In this document: positions 35,201 through 50,200 of the stretch, in pieces
Layout: each line of letters starts with the position of its first letter
Numbering within the stretch: position 1 is the first letter of the stretch
Assembly: GCF_964355755.1 (NCBI RefSeq)
Contig: NC_092672.1
Coordinates: 27,960,501-28,024,500 of the forward strand
DNA length: 64,000 nt
DNA from: Antedon mediterranea
Taxonomy: Eukaryota > Echinodermata > Crinoidea > Comatulida > Antedonidae
Direction: 5' to 3'
Program-made: the position numbers and the translations under genes
Notes under the pieces: model-generated
Seen by the model: only the letters and a program-made list of their open reading frames with translations
Told to the model about the DNA's origin: nothing
The model's database searches: none

Positions 35201-38200
35201 TGTAGGCCTACTTGTAGTAGAATATACACACCTTGTTGAGTAGTATGCAGTTTATTTAAAAGGTTTCCATCACAAAGCATTACATTGTCTTTTATGGTTG
35301 TCTTGTATAAATATGCATAGTTCCAAATCAACAAACACAATGTAAACAGCCATCCAGAAAAATGTCAACTTATGATACAAAAAAATCGGAAACAGTCCAC
35401 ACAATGAAAACTACTATTTCACATACTCACTTAAAAAACAAGCCATTTAACCTCTTTTCTGCTGTCAATAAATTGGGGTATGTTGACTTTTAACATATTC
35501 AATCAGATATTAATATGTGGGTGGTTATGTGGGCAACAATATCTAATCTATTTTTGTCACCTTTAATTGTTGACACTAACCTTTTAACCCATATTGATTA
35601 AAATACTGCAAACTAGCAAATGTAAATATTAACAAAATCACAAACCATTGTTCTTTTGTATGACAAAATAAGATTTAATTGTATTTATCATATGATGAAT
35701 ATAAAATATGAATGTGATTGTGTGTCCTATGACTGTCATTCAAAATGGTGAGACAGTTCTTATGGTTTAGTGAATTTTCTAATTTAGTTTTTGACAAGGA
35801 ACAATACTAAAATATTAAATAATTTAATTGTATAAATACGTAGGCTTATACATTGAGTGGCCAAGCGGTTAAGACAGTGGAACCTTAATCCATAGCCATA
35901 ACATCAACAAGGGTTCGAGGCTCACTCGTTCTGGATGGTTCTGGTGGTAGAACAAGTCTTCTCGGACAAGTACTATAAACCGTAGATCCAGTGTATGCAT
36001 ATTGCTTGTGTGCACCTACCTAGTACATCTTTCGATACGAGTAGGGGGTTACCCCGGTGTACTAGTTCACACACACTGCCGTGGACAGACAAAATGGTGC
36101 CGTAGTTGGCTAACAATGACACGATGTGACAGTTAGGGTAGAAGAATGTTGTTGAAAAGGTGTAACATCTAAAGTCCACAGCACTCTGATCTTCATGAAA
36201 TAGTGGAGGGGGGGGGGGGGAAGAGATGACATGGCAAGATAACTTTTAAATATACAATTTATTGATGTTTAGTTTTAAAGTTACTCAAGAAACGATTTGG
36301 TGAACACTATCTATAAAAAGTGATTCAAATACCACTCCCTCCTGTTGCCTAATAAACCATTTGCATGTTTATATTTCAGATAGTATTAATCTTTACACCA
36401 AGCCATGGCAAAATATTGAACAAAAAGAGCATTTCTATATTGAAAAATAGAATAGAATAGTGAAAGGAATAAGGAGGAATAGACATTACAAAGAGAAAAA
36501 TTTGTACATGGTATCGGTTAAAGATTCCAAAACCATGACATCATCTTTAAACTGTCTTTTCACTCCCTCAATCTGTAGCCAATGACTACATATTTACACA
36601 CCAGCAGGGAACATAGAGCTAACCTATTATTTCCCAACAAGTTATAAGTTCGCGAAACTTAAATTTTACCATGTATCAGAGCTCCTTCATCATTACTGTA
36701 CAAAAATAATATGAAAAACATTGCAATATAGTAAAACCCTTATTAAGGGGACACCTTTGGGACCAAACAAATTAATCCCTAAATAGTGTACCCTGATTAG
36801 GGAGATACCTCTAGTGTTATATAATATTGCTCATCACATGTTACAGGGAAAAGTGCTCTCTTATTTTAGTAGTGCTCTCTTATTTTAGTAGTGTCCTTTT
36901 ATTATAGAGACGTCCCTGAATAGGGGGTGTCCCAAAAAATAAATAAAATATGTCATTTCATTAATTTAAAATGCATCATATTGAATACAATATATATATA
37001 TATACTGTATATAAAATGTTATTGTCAAGTCACGTTAATTTTTTTCCAAATAAATTAAAATCAAATTAAATAAGGAAATTTACCAAGTTTAAACATTTCG
37101 GTACTTAAAATATCCTGGGTAGAATTCTAGGTCGTTAAGAGGTTAGCTTCCTTGTCAGCATGGAGGTTGCCTAGAACTGTGTAAAAGCTAACGATATGAG
37201 TCATCATATATTATGCCAGACCCAATATAAACCCAAATTCGATATTGGGTTTCATATTTTGTATGCCCTATGGAAAAGGGATGTTTTACTGGCTAAAACC
37301 GTACATGGATTCAAAGCAAAACGCACATACAGGCAACATTTTGACCTAATTTTTTTTTTAAATATGGGTTTAAAAAACAATGGTCACAAATATTTAAATA
37401 AAATAAACCTTATGAACCTGTGAAGATATGGGTTATGAATACAACAATAGGGACGTTCGATTTGCATTCACTATGGAATCATTCTCAAGATTTGCACATA
37501 AATATGCAAGTCCGCTGGCATGTAAACTGCCAAATTTGAGAAAATGAATGCATTTTGAAGTTCGCTCTCCCTGTTTTAACAGAGTACGAGTAGATGAATG
37601 ACGTCATAACAAAGGTCATGGCAGAAAATGATTTCACTTATAAAAAGACCAAATAAACAGTGAGTTTAGAAAAAAAGTTATTGTCTGACAAATAATTTGA
37701 CTATTTTTGCATTAAATTTAGTTTTTTCAGGCAAATAATTTTGTTGCCGAACTAAATTTGTGTCAAAGTATTATGTGACATTAAAATGACATTACGGTAC
37801 TCAAAAAAAAAAAAAAAATTTTCCAGGGGGATAATACATCTTTAAAGGAAAGTAGATACATGGATAGAATCATTTTTTAGAATTTATATAAATTTTTACT
37901 TATTTATGGTATTTCAAAATTGCTTCAAAAAAATAAAATAGGTTAATTTAATAGATGCTTAAAATTGGGGGACAAAAACCTTTCAGCATTATTGTAATAT
38001 CATATAGCCATTTTCTTTATTAAAGGTCAAACGGCGTGTGTGTGACGTATAATGACATAGCCTCTACGTCTGCTGCCACCCATGTCTTGGACTGGTGCAT
38101 CTCGTTATTAACCGCAATCCTTATCAAATTTCTCTTCAACTGAATCAGACCTACTGCTGAGTTCTAGAGTTTTTTTTTGCGACTCTATACTGCTTCAAGT

Positions 38201-41200
38201 GATCACGGTATTAGCGTAACAATTTTGGGTGTAGAGTTCACTTTGAGAAACATGCAATGGTTTTGAATGAAGTGAATCATGGTTTCGAGGCGTTACAAAG
38301 TGGTTCACAAAAGTTAAAAATAATTATTATATCATTTAGTTTGTACTGTGACGGTACTGCACTGTATGAAATAAACTACACATAAAATCTAAACTTTTCT
38401 ATTTTTTTTTCAAAAGAATTCAAAGAAGGAAGAAATCATGGCAACATTTTATTTATCAGATCTTTTATTTTCAAAGATTTATGAAATTGATTGACCGATA
38501 ATGCCCAATTGTCTCCATACTTTTAAACGCAGGTCCCCATACTCCCCATACATCCGGCAGGTCCCCATACATCCGGCAGGTCCCCATACATCCGGCAGGT
38601 CCCCATACATCCGGCAGGTCCCCATACATCCGGCAGGTCCCCATACATCCGGCAGGTCCCCATACCTCAGACAGGTCCCCATACCTCAGACAGGTCCCAC
38701 TTCAGGCATGTCTAATGTTTTTAAAATGATATATGTACATTTGCCCAAATACCCTAATACATGTAACACAAATGTTATTATGAGTAAAAAACAGGGCATA
38801 GAACCAATCTTTGTTTATAAAGAAGAACATGGTTATTTCCAGTTTTTCTTTCTCTTCCTTGAAACAGGCTCCAATATCCCTTCCTTTAATATGCCAATGC
38901 ATTGTATATTATATCCAAACAATGTTCACAATCTTTAAAACATACAATGACAATTTACACAAGATAATAAATAAACCCAAACATCAGGGTCATGTCAACT
39001 TAGAACAGGGTCATCAAATTTAGTAAACATTACAGTGTAAATTAGATGAAAATTAAAGAGATGACTTTAAAATGAAAGCAGACTACAGGAATAAAATTAA
39101 TTAGGTTTTGTTTTGCAAACCTTAAATTCATTTAAAGCCCCATTCCCTACGTTTTTTAGATCTAATTTAAGATCACAAACTATATTTAATGTAAAAATAA
39201 TACTATATGGTCCTATTGCGATAACTTTTTTCGTCTTTAAACGGTTAAAAATGTGAAAAATAAATCGATTCTAATAATTATAGCGGCCCGCTATAAATCC
39301 CAAAATGCATTGCGCGCGGATTGATATTTTTGTTTTTCACCTGTAATTCGCCCACTTTTCGATCGATCGTGAAGCCAAAACAAATGGAAGACTCCTAACT
39401 TTTCAGCGAAAATACCGGGTTTTCCCCAATTTGTATCAACAGAGACTGGCAAAAATAGAAAGACAATTAATGCAGCAACTATACAACGTCAGGCTAGGTA
39501 TATAGCTAGCGTACGATGTTCGTACGTTATCGATGTTTACCAGCTAGGCCTACAAAACTAAGCCTAGCTAGGCTAGGCCTAAGACCGTCCACGAGAGGTC
39601 GATCGCCGCGAGCTACTTAGGTAGTGCATTGTTTCTCACTTTTTATCATAATTTACCATAAAACGTACATTTAAGACAAGGAATGACATGGTTTAATGTT
39701 TTTAAAGTGATATATATGTATTATTTTCCAAAAAACGTCCAAAATTGCAGGGAAGGGGTCTTTAAATATGAAGATACATTTTTAGCACATCATCACAAAT
39801 TATTTGAAATTAAAATGTTTTTGTTTATGAATGATGGTGCGCTAATATTTGACTAGAATAAACAAAGATGCAATTCATTTGTAATTTATTTTATCAATTA
39901 AAATTTTTTAATACACAATCTTTGAAATTAAAATGTTTTCTGCTTTCAATTTCTTGAATGGTGGTGTAATATTGGATGGGAAAATTAAAGACACAATTAG
40001 GTTCATTTGTATGTTATTTCTTTAAACAATAAAATGTATTTGTTACAGATAGAGAAAATAAAATTGGTAAATATTGTAATTGTAATACTAAAAGGAGACC
40101 GATGTGTACATCACTATTCGTTCATTCATAATATTCCTTTCTGACGGCCTTTGACTGCAATGATGATCCCCATGTAAAGACGTAAAACACTAGCTACTAA
40201 ACTCAAAGCTGACTCCAAATAAAATATAAACTTCGAAGGAATAAGCAGTGCTGCCGAAGAAAAGTCAGAAGACCATGCAGCAGCATAGCAATATCATATA
40301 GTAATCGTTTGAAATATTTGACGAGACTAGGCCGCGACCAGATTTAGGTCATGTGTAACCACAAGGCAACTGCTTTTACAGAGCGGTAGTGTTTTCATGT
40401 TGTGCAATTAAACTGTTACTTCACTAGCATAAAACAGCAGTGTACAAGGTAAAACTAAGTGAAAACATCACTTTACAAATATCTCGACACATGGTATAAA
40501 GGGCACATGTTATCAGAGGGGCCTTCGAGGACCCCTGACCGAGCGAGTTATGATTTGGAATTGGCTGAATGTAAGAAGGTCGTCCCAAGTGTTACCACAA
40601 AATGGTCATGTTTCATTTGCAGACGTTCTGAACTACTTTATTCAAATTATAAAGGTAGAAACTCCTGCATGGTACACACTTGGTTAAAAAAAAATGTTTG
40701 AACCGGACTACATTTTGTAACTGTACTCAAATGCAATTACATTTTAAGTGGTGCAGATCAGTATTTTTTTTGTCTTTAACTTTTATTTTACTTACTGTAT
40801 TATGGACGCACCTTCATTCAAGATGTGTGCCACTGTTTTAAAGTATTACTTTTGTTAATGTTAATTTTTTATATCTTGTACATAATTTATTATTATTATT
40901 ATTAATTTATTTATATAGCACTTTTCCGAATTAGTGTAAAATGATCAAAGCGCTTTACATCAGCAGACCCAACAATGAGTTACTTCTTAGGAAATAGATG
41001 TGTTTTGAGGGCTTTTTTATATTTTAAAACCGTGGTTTGTTCCCAGATCACAGACTGGAGTTCATCCACATCACCAGTCCAAATTTTGAGAAAGTATTGT
41101 TTCCTTGTACTCTAAATAGGTCTATTAAATTTTTTTCCTAACTTTTATTTTACTTACTCTGGATGCACCTTCACTCAAGAAGTGTCCCAACTGTTTCAAA

Positions 41201-44200
41201 AGTGTAGCTTTCAAATAAATTATTATTATTATTATTATTATAAGGGTACAAGGATGTAAACAAAACCTTCTTAATCAATAACTAACTGAAGTTGCTTTAA
41301 AAAAGGAACACTTTGAAGGAGAGTAATTATAAATTAATGAAATAGAAATTTTCAGAAGTCACCAAATAATTTTTTCAAAAATCTTCCTTCAGAATAATTA
41401 TATAGAATGTTTACTGAACGTTTTCAATTGTGGCTACAATCTCAACATCCAAAAAATATTTTAAGAGGTTACACCCAAGATGGCACAGCTCACAGATGAT
41501 AAAAAAAGTCTTGGGAGGATTGTTAAAGATCGTTGATACTTTTTTAATTATTTCTTCCCTTATATTGGTTTATCCAGTTAAGCTATATAAAAAAGACTTT
41601 TTACCTACCGTAGTTTAAAGAAAATTTAGTTTTATAAAACACAACTTGTAAAGTAAAAAGTACAAAAATATTGCAGGTTACTGTGCGAGACATGTACTTT
41701 AAATTATCTTTGTGTTTCTGGAATTTTATTAATGTTATATATAATAAAATGATACAGTACTAATTCTAACAATTATCTCCATTTATAAGACCTATTAGTA
41801 GCCCTTTACCGTGACATTCTACAATTTCACTAACCTAGACCGTTAGGAATTAGTCAGCATGACTGCCTACCGAGTCCTCCGGATCACGTTACTCAACGAG
41901 AAACTCGCTCCGATATTTTAACATGGGCGGAATGCATTCCAATTCATTTATTTACTCCCTATTGTTACAAGGTAGTATATCTAAATCCACTATCATGTTC
42001 TTTTAAATGATAGATGTTTGTTATTAATGTGAAAGATCGTGAAAAAGATCTCTTAGAATGTTGTTAAAACGACTGTGCGAGGTGATCCTGTCTGTCAAAG
42101 GTCACACGAAGACGGAAATGTTTCTTATCCACAGAGAATTACTGACTTTTCATCTTTTTTAGGAGTTGTGGATAAGTTTAGTTTAGTGAAAAAACTGTTG
42201 CTAGACAATAATGTTAACAATTCATAATATTATACTTTAGTTTTAATTGAAAAATATTCAATTATTAATCAACAGTTTATGCTCAACAGCACGATAATAA
42301 TAATACAATAAATAATACAATAATAACCTAATATAATTAAAGATGAACCGTTGCCTCTGCTTTAAAAGTTGAATAAAAAACTTGCCAATACAATAAATTG
42401 AGTTGATCAAAAATTAGATAACTTTAACCTAAATGAATATTCATTTTAGACAGTTCATAACCAATCAAAAAACAAATAAAAAAGCATGTTTTTACAGTTA
42501 ATTCAATTTGTATTGATTAATTAGCCTCAATTATGTTAATAGGAATCTATCTCATTGATCTACAATTACTATTATTACAGTGTACATAGTCTTTCTCTAA
42601 TTAAGTCCTCATTACTGAAATACCAAGTGTCCCTGAAATAGGCAGAGATAAAATGTTTGAAATTGTAGCTAAAGTCTCTTTACAACTATTACAGCTAGGT
42701 AATTGGGCTAGAAAAAAAAAACCAATCAGGCTATACTGTAGTATCAGAAGATTATGAACGTAGGTAAAACTAATATCCGATTCTAACATTCAGAAAAAGA
42801 AAGTTGCATATTAAAATTAAGTCGATAAAAAAGTCTAAAAGACAATTGATGATGTTGGCTATTATTTAATATCAGAAGAGCTTTCAGTGACAGGAAAAGC
42901 AGAATAACAGAAGAAAGTAAGCTAATGCCAAAATAAGCAGACTACTAATTACAAGAAGAAACTAGAAATCACGAATAAAAGTGGAAAGTGGTGAAATTAT
43001 CAGAAGAAAGTGAATTATATATCATAAAAATAAAGTAGGTCTACAGTACAGTACTTTAATTAACATCGCAAGCAATTGGGCTATATTACTGACATCACAA
43101 GAAAAGGTAGTAACATCATCAGAAAAACTCAGAAGAAACTACAATCAGATGAAATCAGATGACTTCAGAAAACACCAGAAGAATTTGAAGAGAGTGGACT
43201 TATAAAATCACAATAGAGTTTTCAAACATCCGAAAAACTCAAAAGTAGGCTACAATCAGAAGAAGAGTTGGCTATATTACATTCAGATGAATTCAGAAAG
43301 ATGGCTTCCAACACCAGAAGAACTCAGAAGAGAGTGGGCTTCAAACAGCACAATAAAGTGCTTAAACATAAAAAAAACTCTGAAGTATGCCACGAAAATC
43401 AGAAGACTAATATACATCACAGTGTCCTAACACTAGAAGAACTTAGAAGAAAGTGAGCTACTGTACCAACCAAGGGGCGCATTTACAATTTCCACACCCT
43501 CCTAGATAGCAACCAGGCTACACCTCTACAACCTACTGTAGTCATTTTTAGTGAAGAATAGAAGAGAAATCTCAAGAACCAAAACTTAACTAAATTTTAA
43601 TGTACACTAGAGTACTGTAAGTAACCCAAATCAATTACATATACGGTAATAAAGAAAATTAATATTACAGAAAGCATTCCAAGACCAAAAAACAAATTAC
43701 ACTGAAATTTAATTACTCCTTTTTATAGAATTAAAATATAGACTATTGAATTTAGTTAAATAAAAAAAAATGTCTGTGTTGTTAAGCTTTAAAAGCCTGA
43801 GGATGTTATGATAGCTTGAGGGCCATATGAATCCAAACAATCAACAATACAGCACAATGTTTATCACTAAAAAAAGACAACTGAGACACCCCTTTGATCT
43901 AGGATTACCCTTGTGGTTTCAAAATAAACCTCCAGAAAAAAGGCCAGGGAAGTGAAAAATTCAAACAAACCAGTGTAAGGTGATTCTATTCATATAATAT
44001 TGCTACTTGTAGGTCAGATTAAAGGCAATCCAATTCGCACAAAGAATAAAAACTTGAAAGAAATGAACACTGATACTGAGTAGGCCACATGGACCCGTTT
44101 CTTTTGAGCAGGGAGGACAGGTTAAAACAGTATTTTCTTGCCAAAAGAAATTGGTTCAGATAAACAAACAGTTTTAAAGATCAAATTAAACCGGTTTAAC

Positions 44201-47200
44201 CAGGGAAAGTTTCATTAATTTTAATGCAGGCTGATCTTTTAAGAAACAGGTTGAAGAACATTCAATTTGGTCCTACTTTGTGGAGAAACCATTGTTCAGG
44301 AAAAAAATGATGGGTAAGCTAAGCATTTCTTGAAGAAACTCATCTGAACTGGCTAGTAAGGCTTACTTCCAGACCAAAAGTCATATATATATATACACAA
44401 TACTGTGACTACTGTATAACTGGGGATATGGCGGTTTGTGAAATCGGACATGAAGTAGGAGGTGGGATTAGATACAAAGTTGGATTATACTTTAAGATAC
44501 AAAAAAATATATATATTAGACGTGATTCGTATAGTACTAGATAGAACAGTTTCAGAAATGTGTTTAGTCAAAATGAAACCCAATTTCTTGCAATGTCCCT
44601 GTTACCATGCTCTAATTTTCTTTCGAAAAAGCCTTGTTGCAACAATTGACCAAGGACAATGTACTTCATATTGGAACCCCACTTCCTCTCCAACAAAATA
44701 AATTATTTCAATTGCTTAGGGTGGGCGTTTGAACACCATTAAAGTCTGTATATCTCATATGATGGATAAAATGTCTATTTTCCTATTTTATATGGTGGCA
44801 CAATGCATAGTTAAAATTAGTTAAAACGTTGAGAAAAATGAAACCTTGCGTCAATTTGTGGTTGCTAAAAAAGAAAATTGATTACTCAATATAGCTTAAA
44901 TATTAAGTACAAGAAATCTCCCCTTTCTTTGGGACTCTAATAAGGGAAACTTTCCAATGAAATAAACAGGGTTAATAGGCGACATATTTTTGGGTCCCAA
45001 AGTGTCCCCTTAATAGGCCTTAATTATACTTTAAGAATTTGGGCTTTCGGTAGAAACATCTATAAATTGAAAAACATTAAATTTAAATACCAAGAAACAA
45101 GCATCTAATCTCTCAATAAACGAATTAATAGTAATAAAAATATATATTAAATCAATTAAACTTTTTAGAAGAAATATGAAAATGCAATGTTTATCAAAGT
45201 ATCAGTCAGAGGACTGATAATTATTTGCGCAATCTTTAGTTTTTTAGTATTTTATATTGGTTTGTTTTCATTTTTTTTGTTGTTTCTTTTTGTTTGTTTT
45301 TTATTTGGGGTCATTATGAGACAAGTATTTTTACTTCTAATCTTGATCCCCTATTTATGGTCTTTTGTTTATCATTAATTGATTATAGTGTATGTATTTT
45401 GTTTACATATGTATTGTTATACATTAATGTATTAATTTGACCATATTTACAAATAAATATATTGAAAGCATATTTTAATTTTCAAGAATCCATTTTTGTT
45501 TTAAACTTGCAACCAGAATTTCCAACAAAATTATTCAGTAAGGGGAGTCTGTATCAAGAATTTTGATTACAGGTCATATAAATATAAAAATCATTAATTG
45601 GATGGAGAATCATATTTGTAATTGATGAAGGTTGTGTTAAGTTCACTTGTTCTGGTACTGTGTTGGTATTCATTTTAGAGATACTTGAACCAGTGGGTGG
45701 TACTGCATAATGAGGGAGAGTGACCCAGATCTTCCTAAACAGATAAGCAAATACAAATGCATACAGACTAATATAATTATGTAATACTCTGGATGGCTTT
45801 GAAAAGGAATGAAAAAAACTATGTTATAATATTTTACATTATATATGAGAAATATTTTGCTCTTGGGTATTTTTTTTAAATATTTTCTGAATAAACCCAG
45901 TTGATCATACAGGTATACATGTATAAAGGAATACTATATTAATCTTCCTATCATCAAAGATATATTTATGAATTCCCACAAAACAATATCAAAATGTGTC
46001 TAAAGAAAGGCTCTATTGTGATCTTATATGGTGGCAACACTTTCAGGTCATGTAGCTATACCCTGAAATACTTGAATAGTAATTTATCATTTTTCTCTCT
46101 TTCCTTTTGTTTGCACATACTGTATTTTCACAGGTCCCTGGATATCGCAATCATTCATATTTAAATACAATAAATATAATCAAGACTATATTTTCCCACA
46201 GTAAACTATAAACCTTTGAATTGAATTTTCCAAAGAAAAACATCTACTTCATATTAATTGACTGCAAGTTTTGGTTGGGTGACTTTATTAATTTATCATT
46301 TACACATACTGTACACCATAATTATTATGCATATCATACAATTATTTCATACTATCATGCAGGAAGGAAAATTGCCTGCAAGCAAGATTTTATATTCTAC
46401 TTTATAGAAAAAAGTAATACAGTCAACTGGAAACTTTCCCAAAATCAGACTTTTCTTGAGGTCCAAAATGTCCCAAATTCATTTTTACCATAGAAAAACA
46501 TTCCGAATACCAGACATATTAAGCCGTCCAAAGGTGTCCGGCATTGGAAAAATTGATTGTATACAGAATAATAACTAATAATGTAAGCATCTGGAAGATC
46601 AGAGAACATGAGCATCCGGAAGATCAGAAACATGAGCATCTGGAAGATCAGAGAACAGGAGCATCTGGAAGATCAGAGAACAGGAGCATCAAAGAATCTA
46701 GTGAGTCGACATTCACGATAACCAAACGACACAAAATAACAATTTCTATTTTTGCGCAAACGTAACATGATTTAGATAGATTTCTCATAAAATCATCTGT
46801 TTATATCTGAAAGGTGCAAATGTACCCCAGTTACAAATGTCAGTGTGAACTTCTGTCTCTGACTCCAAGCTAAATCCAGATAAGATAACTATTACAAACA
46901 TGTTAAAGAAAGAGTAAAAAACTGCTTTATCTGGGAACATTCCCAGTCATAACAACCTACAAAACAACCAAATACATAATTATGAATTGTAATGTGACAT
47001 TTGATTTTTGTGGATTCATGAGTACAGTTATTAAAAGAGCATGGGAATTAAATCATAGGAAATTAATACCATTTCACTAATTGAGTGAATAATTGTTATT
47101 TATTATACAACATGACGCCATGATCAAATGTAAAATAATTGATATTGATGTGGGTAATAATTCATGTACCATACAACCATCAACAAGCTGAAACCCTTGT

Positions 47201-50200
47201 TAAAAATCTCTAATTTCCGAACAGTAATTTGTACCATGAACCAAAGCACTGTGATCCAGTCCTCCAGATTTTCAGCCAATCTCCCAAATAATAAACAAAA
47301 TCTCCAGAATCCTTAGAATCTCTAGATATTACTACGTATACTACTTTAAAAAAAAAGAGATTGAAAACAAGATCTTTCTTTTTTTAAATCCTTCTTTTTT
47401 TAAATCCTTCTTTCTAGATATTTCTACTTTAATAATTTAAATGAGAGATTAAATGAGAGATTGAAAGTGATATCGTTCTGTTTACTCTTGGATGACAAAT
47501 GCTTGTTTTGTAGAATTTATAGATATTTCTACTTTACTACCGTACTTTAAATTCATTTTATTTAATTATTTATTTCGTCTATTTCAGTATATACATAACA
47601 AACAAAAAACTGAAATTGAGAGATTGAAGAAGACATCTTTCTTTTTACACACTAAATTCAACTAAAGATTGGAGAAAATCATCGGAGAAAAATATTTCTA
47701 CTTTACTACTATAAGTGACATTGAAGCTATTCTGTTCAAACTTTACATTGACTAAAGATTGGAGAACGAATCCTTGTGTTGTAGGATTCCTAGATAGTTC
47801 TACTTTAAATGAGCAAGATTTAATTTTACACTTTGCATTGACTAAAGATTGGAGAAGGAATCCTTCTGTTTTAAGATTTCTTCATCTATGAACTGAGTAG
47901 ATAAGATAGATGCTACTTTAGGGTGTTATCAGTTGACATAGTTTAAATACCAAACCTGTAATCACAGCACCTGCCCCAGTAAGTAAAGTCTTGACCAGGG
48001 GAAGAATATTGCTATGGCAACAAAGCAGACGTAATCGAGACTCGGTTCAAATAGAGGCTCTGCTAGGTTTCTGGCCAATGAAAATAACTTCAGGGACAAA
48101 CCCGTACGATTTTGAATTTTATAGGTCGGAGTTAAGAAAATGACCGAGTTGAGTGTTAGATGACCTATGTATCAGGTGATCAATGGGTTTGAGTTACAGA
48201 ATGACCAATGGCAACTGTTAAAAATTACCTTATCAGGTCACAGGCCGGCCATTCTAAGAATTGTGTGCAAGCAACTTGGTGTGGTCATCTAGGCTGGGGT
48301 TAGGTTGTTTCTGATTAGGGTGTGAAAACATATTTTTGGGAACTACTTTATTGATCAAACTATCATTGGGTTAAATGTATAAATAAAGGAATTTCTAAGG
48401 CCAGTTATATAACAGCTAATGTAGAAAGCGCCAGCTAATGTACTTAATAAGTGTTTAACTATTATTAAAACAGACTTAAAATAATGTATGACAACACAGA
48501 CATAATAAATTAAGGAAACCGTAATTTCCTTAATAAGCTAATTAATTATAAAACCCAGTCAAAATAAGAATAACAATGGTTTTGGTCATCATTATAACAA
48601 TATTAGGAGTCTTTTTCAACAAGCGATGCGGCAGTGTGTGATGCACAAATCAGAAACCCCTGGGTTACCTCCCTCCTATGGATAGTTTTTAACAGTATTT
48701 TAACATTTTAATAGTATTTTAACATTGCAATTTGATGTATTTTTGCTTTGTTGTTTTATTGTCTTTTAACACTTTGACTGCCAAACACGAAGATCTTCGT
48801 TTTTGGAAACACAACGCTTGAATGCCAAACACGAAGATCTTTGTGTTTCGCGATTTTTACAAAATCGGGTAGATAGGTTAATTATTGGTATATACTATAA
48901 ATATGACCACTATATTCGGTCTGGACCGTCAATATTTTACAATTTGAAAGTAACTAATCTGGTTACGAACGACTGTCGAAATGGTACCTGTTGAAATAAC
49001 AAACACCGCGCATCACAGTAGCGCGTAGAGCGATGGCTTGGTGCATTGTGTATCGGTCGCGCACTAGCTATGCCGCCGAAGCACTACAAAGGTTTTTGTG
49101 GATTGACATGTTTGTTTGTTATATGAATAAAAAATAATGGAGTCATTTTCAATATGAAGTCTTTAATTTTATTATTGTATGTATACCCTAATTGTTTTGG
49201 TGTTTTACTGAAAGTGACCGAGTTTCACGCAACAAACTTGTTTTGAAATGGTATGGATATTATCATCAGTTTACTATCTAGGCTAGTAGTACTAGTAGTA
49301 CTAGCCTAGCCTAGGCCTAGTCGTAAAACGGTTCCGGACCAACTTTAGGCCTGGTTAACTAGGCCTGGTATCTTTACTATGTGGATTTTTGCAAAATATT
49401 CATGTAAGATTTATGATTTATAAAATGTAATACATTTTTCGATAGTGATAACTTGTTTTTATAGGCCTATCGGTGCCGTGTAAGTAACTTTTTCGTTGTT
49501 TGTTGATCTCACCGGGCGATATTTTCATATTGTGATGTCTTGCACAAAATCGCGAATATCTCGACTTTCTTGCGCGAAACTACGAAAAACTCAAAAAGTG
49601 GGTTAACTTACTTTTATTTTACTATTACGATTTAAAAATCGTTCTTGGTACCATTGTAAAGCTAAAATCTTTATGATTATTTTAGTCTAAATTACATATA
49701 AATCAGATCACATACAGTACAGGACAGAATTATTGCAAAAATCCCAACGCATTCAACACGTTGTCGTTGCGTTGTGTTTGCGTTGCGTTGAACGGCTTTC
49801 AACGTTTAGTTGTTTATTCAACGAAAGTCGTTATCAGCATGTCAAGTAAACAATTAGTTATTTCAACGCTAGCTGCTGCAGCACTCTAGACTGGCCGATT
49901 GCACGCCTGAACGATCAGTAACAACAACAGGCAAAATACCTATCGGCAGTCACTACCAGATATTTTAATATAAATAAAAAATATATATGAAGCTTAGATA
50001 TATTTTTAAGTATTGAACGGACAGTTACCAAATAAAACACACAGTGATATTTCCCAGTGTTTAGTGAAGGAAAACATCGAATAATAAGGTCGATGCCAAG
50101 TCTAACAGTTAACAGTCACTGTACTGTAGGCCTTCCGGGGGAAAACACGATCTCACGTCGTAAAATCAAACAACGTGGAAATTACTGACATCAACACACG

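Noticed and set aside
38479-38938. Frames with HTSGRSPY and MYGDLPDVWG repeats on opposite strands
   Set aside because: Both come from the 19-bp minisatellite; no independent evidence for coding.
40459-40701. 80-codon plus frame with CFICRRSELLY
   Set aside because: Isolated, no recognised domain, no splice context; not enough to call a gene.
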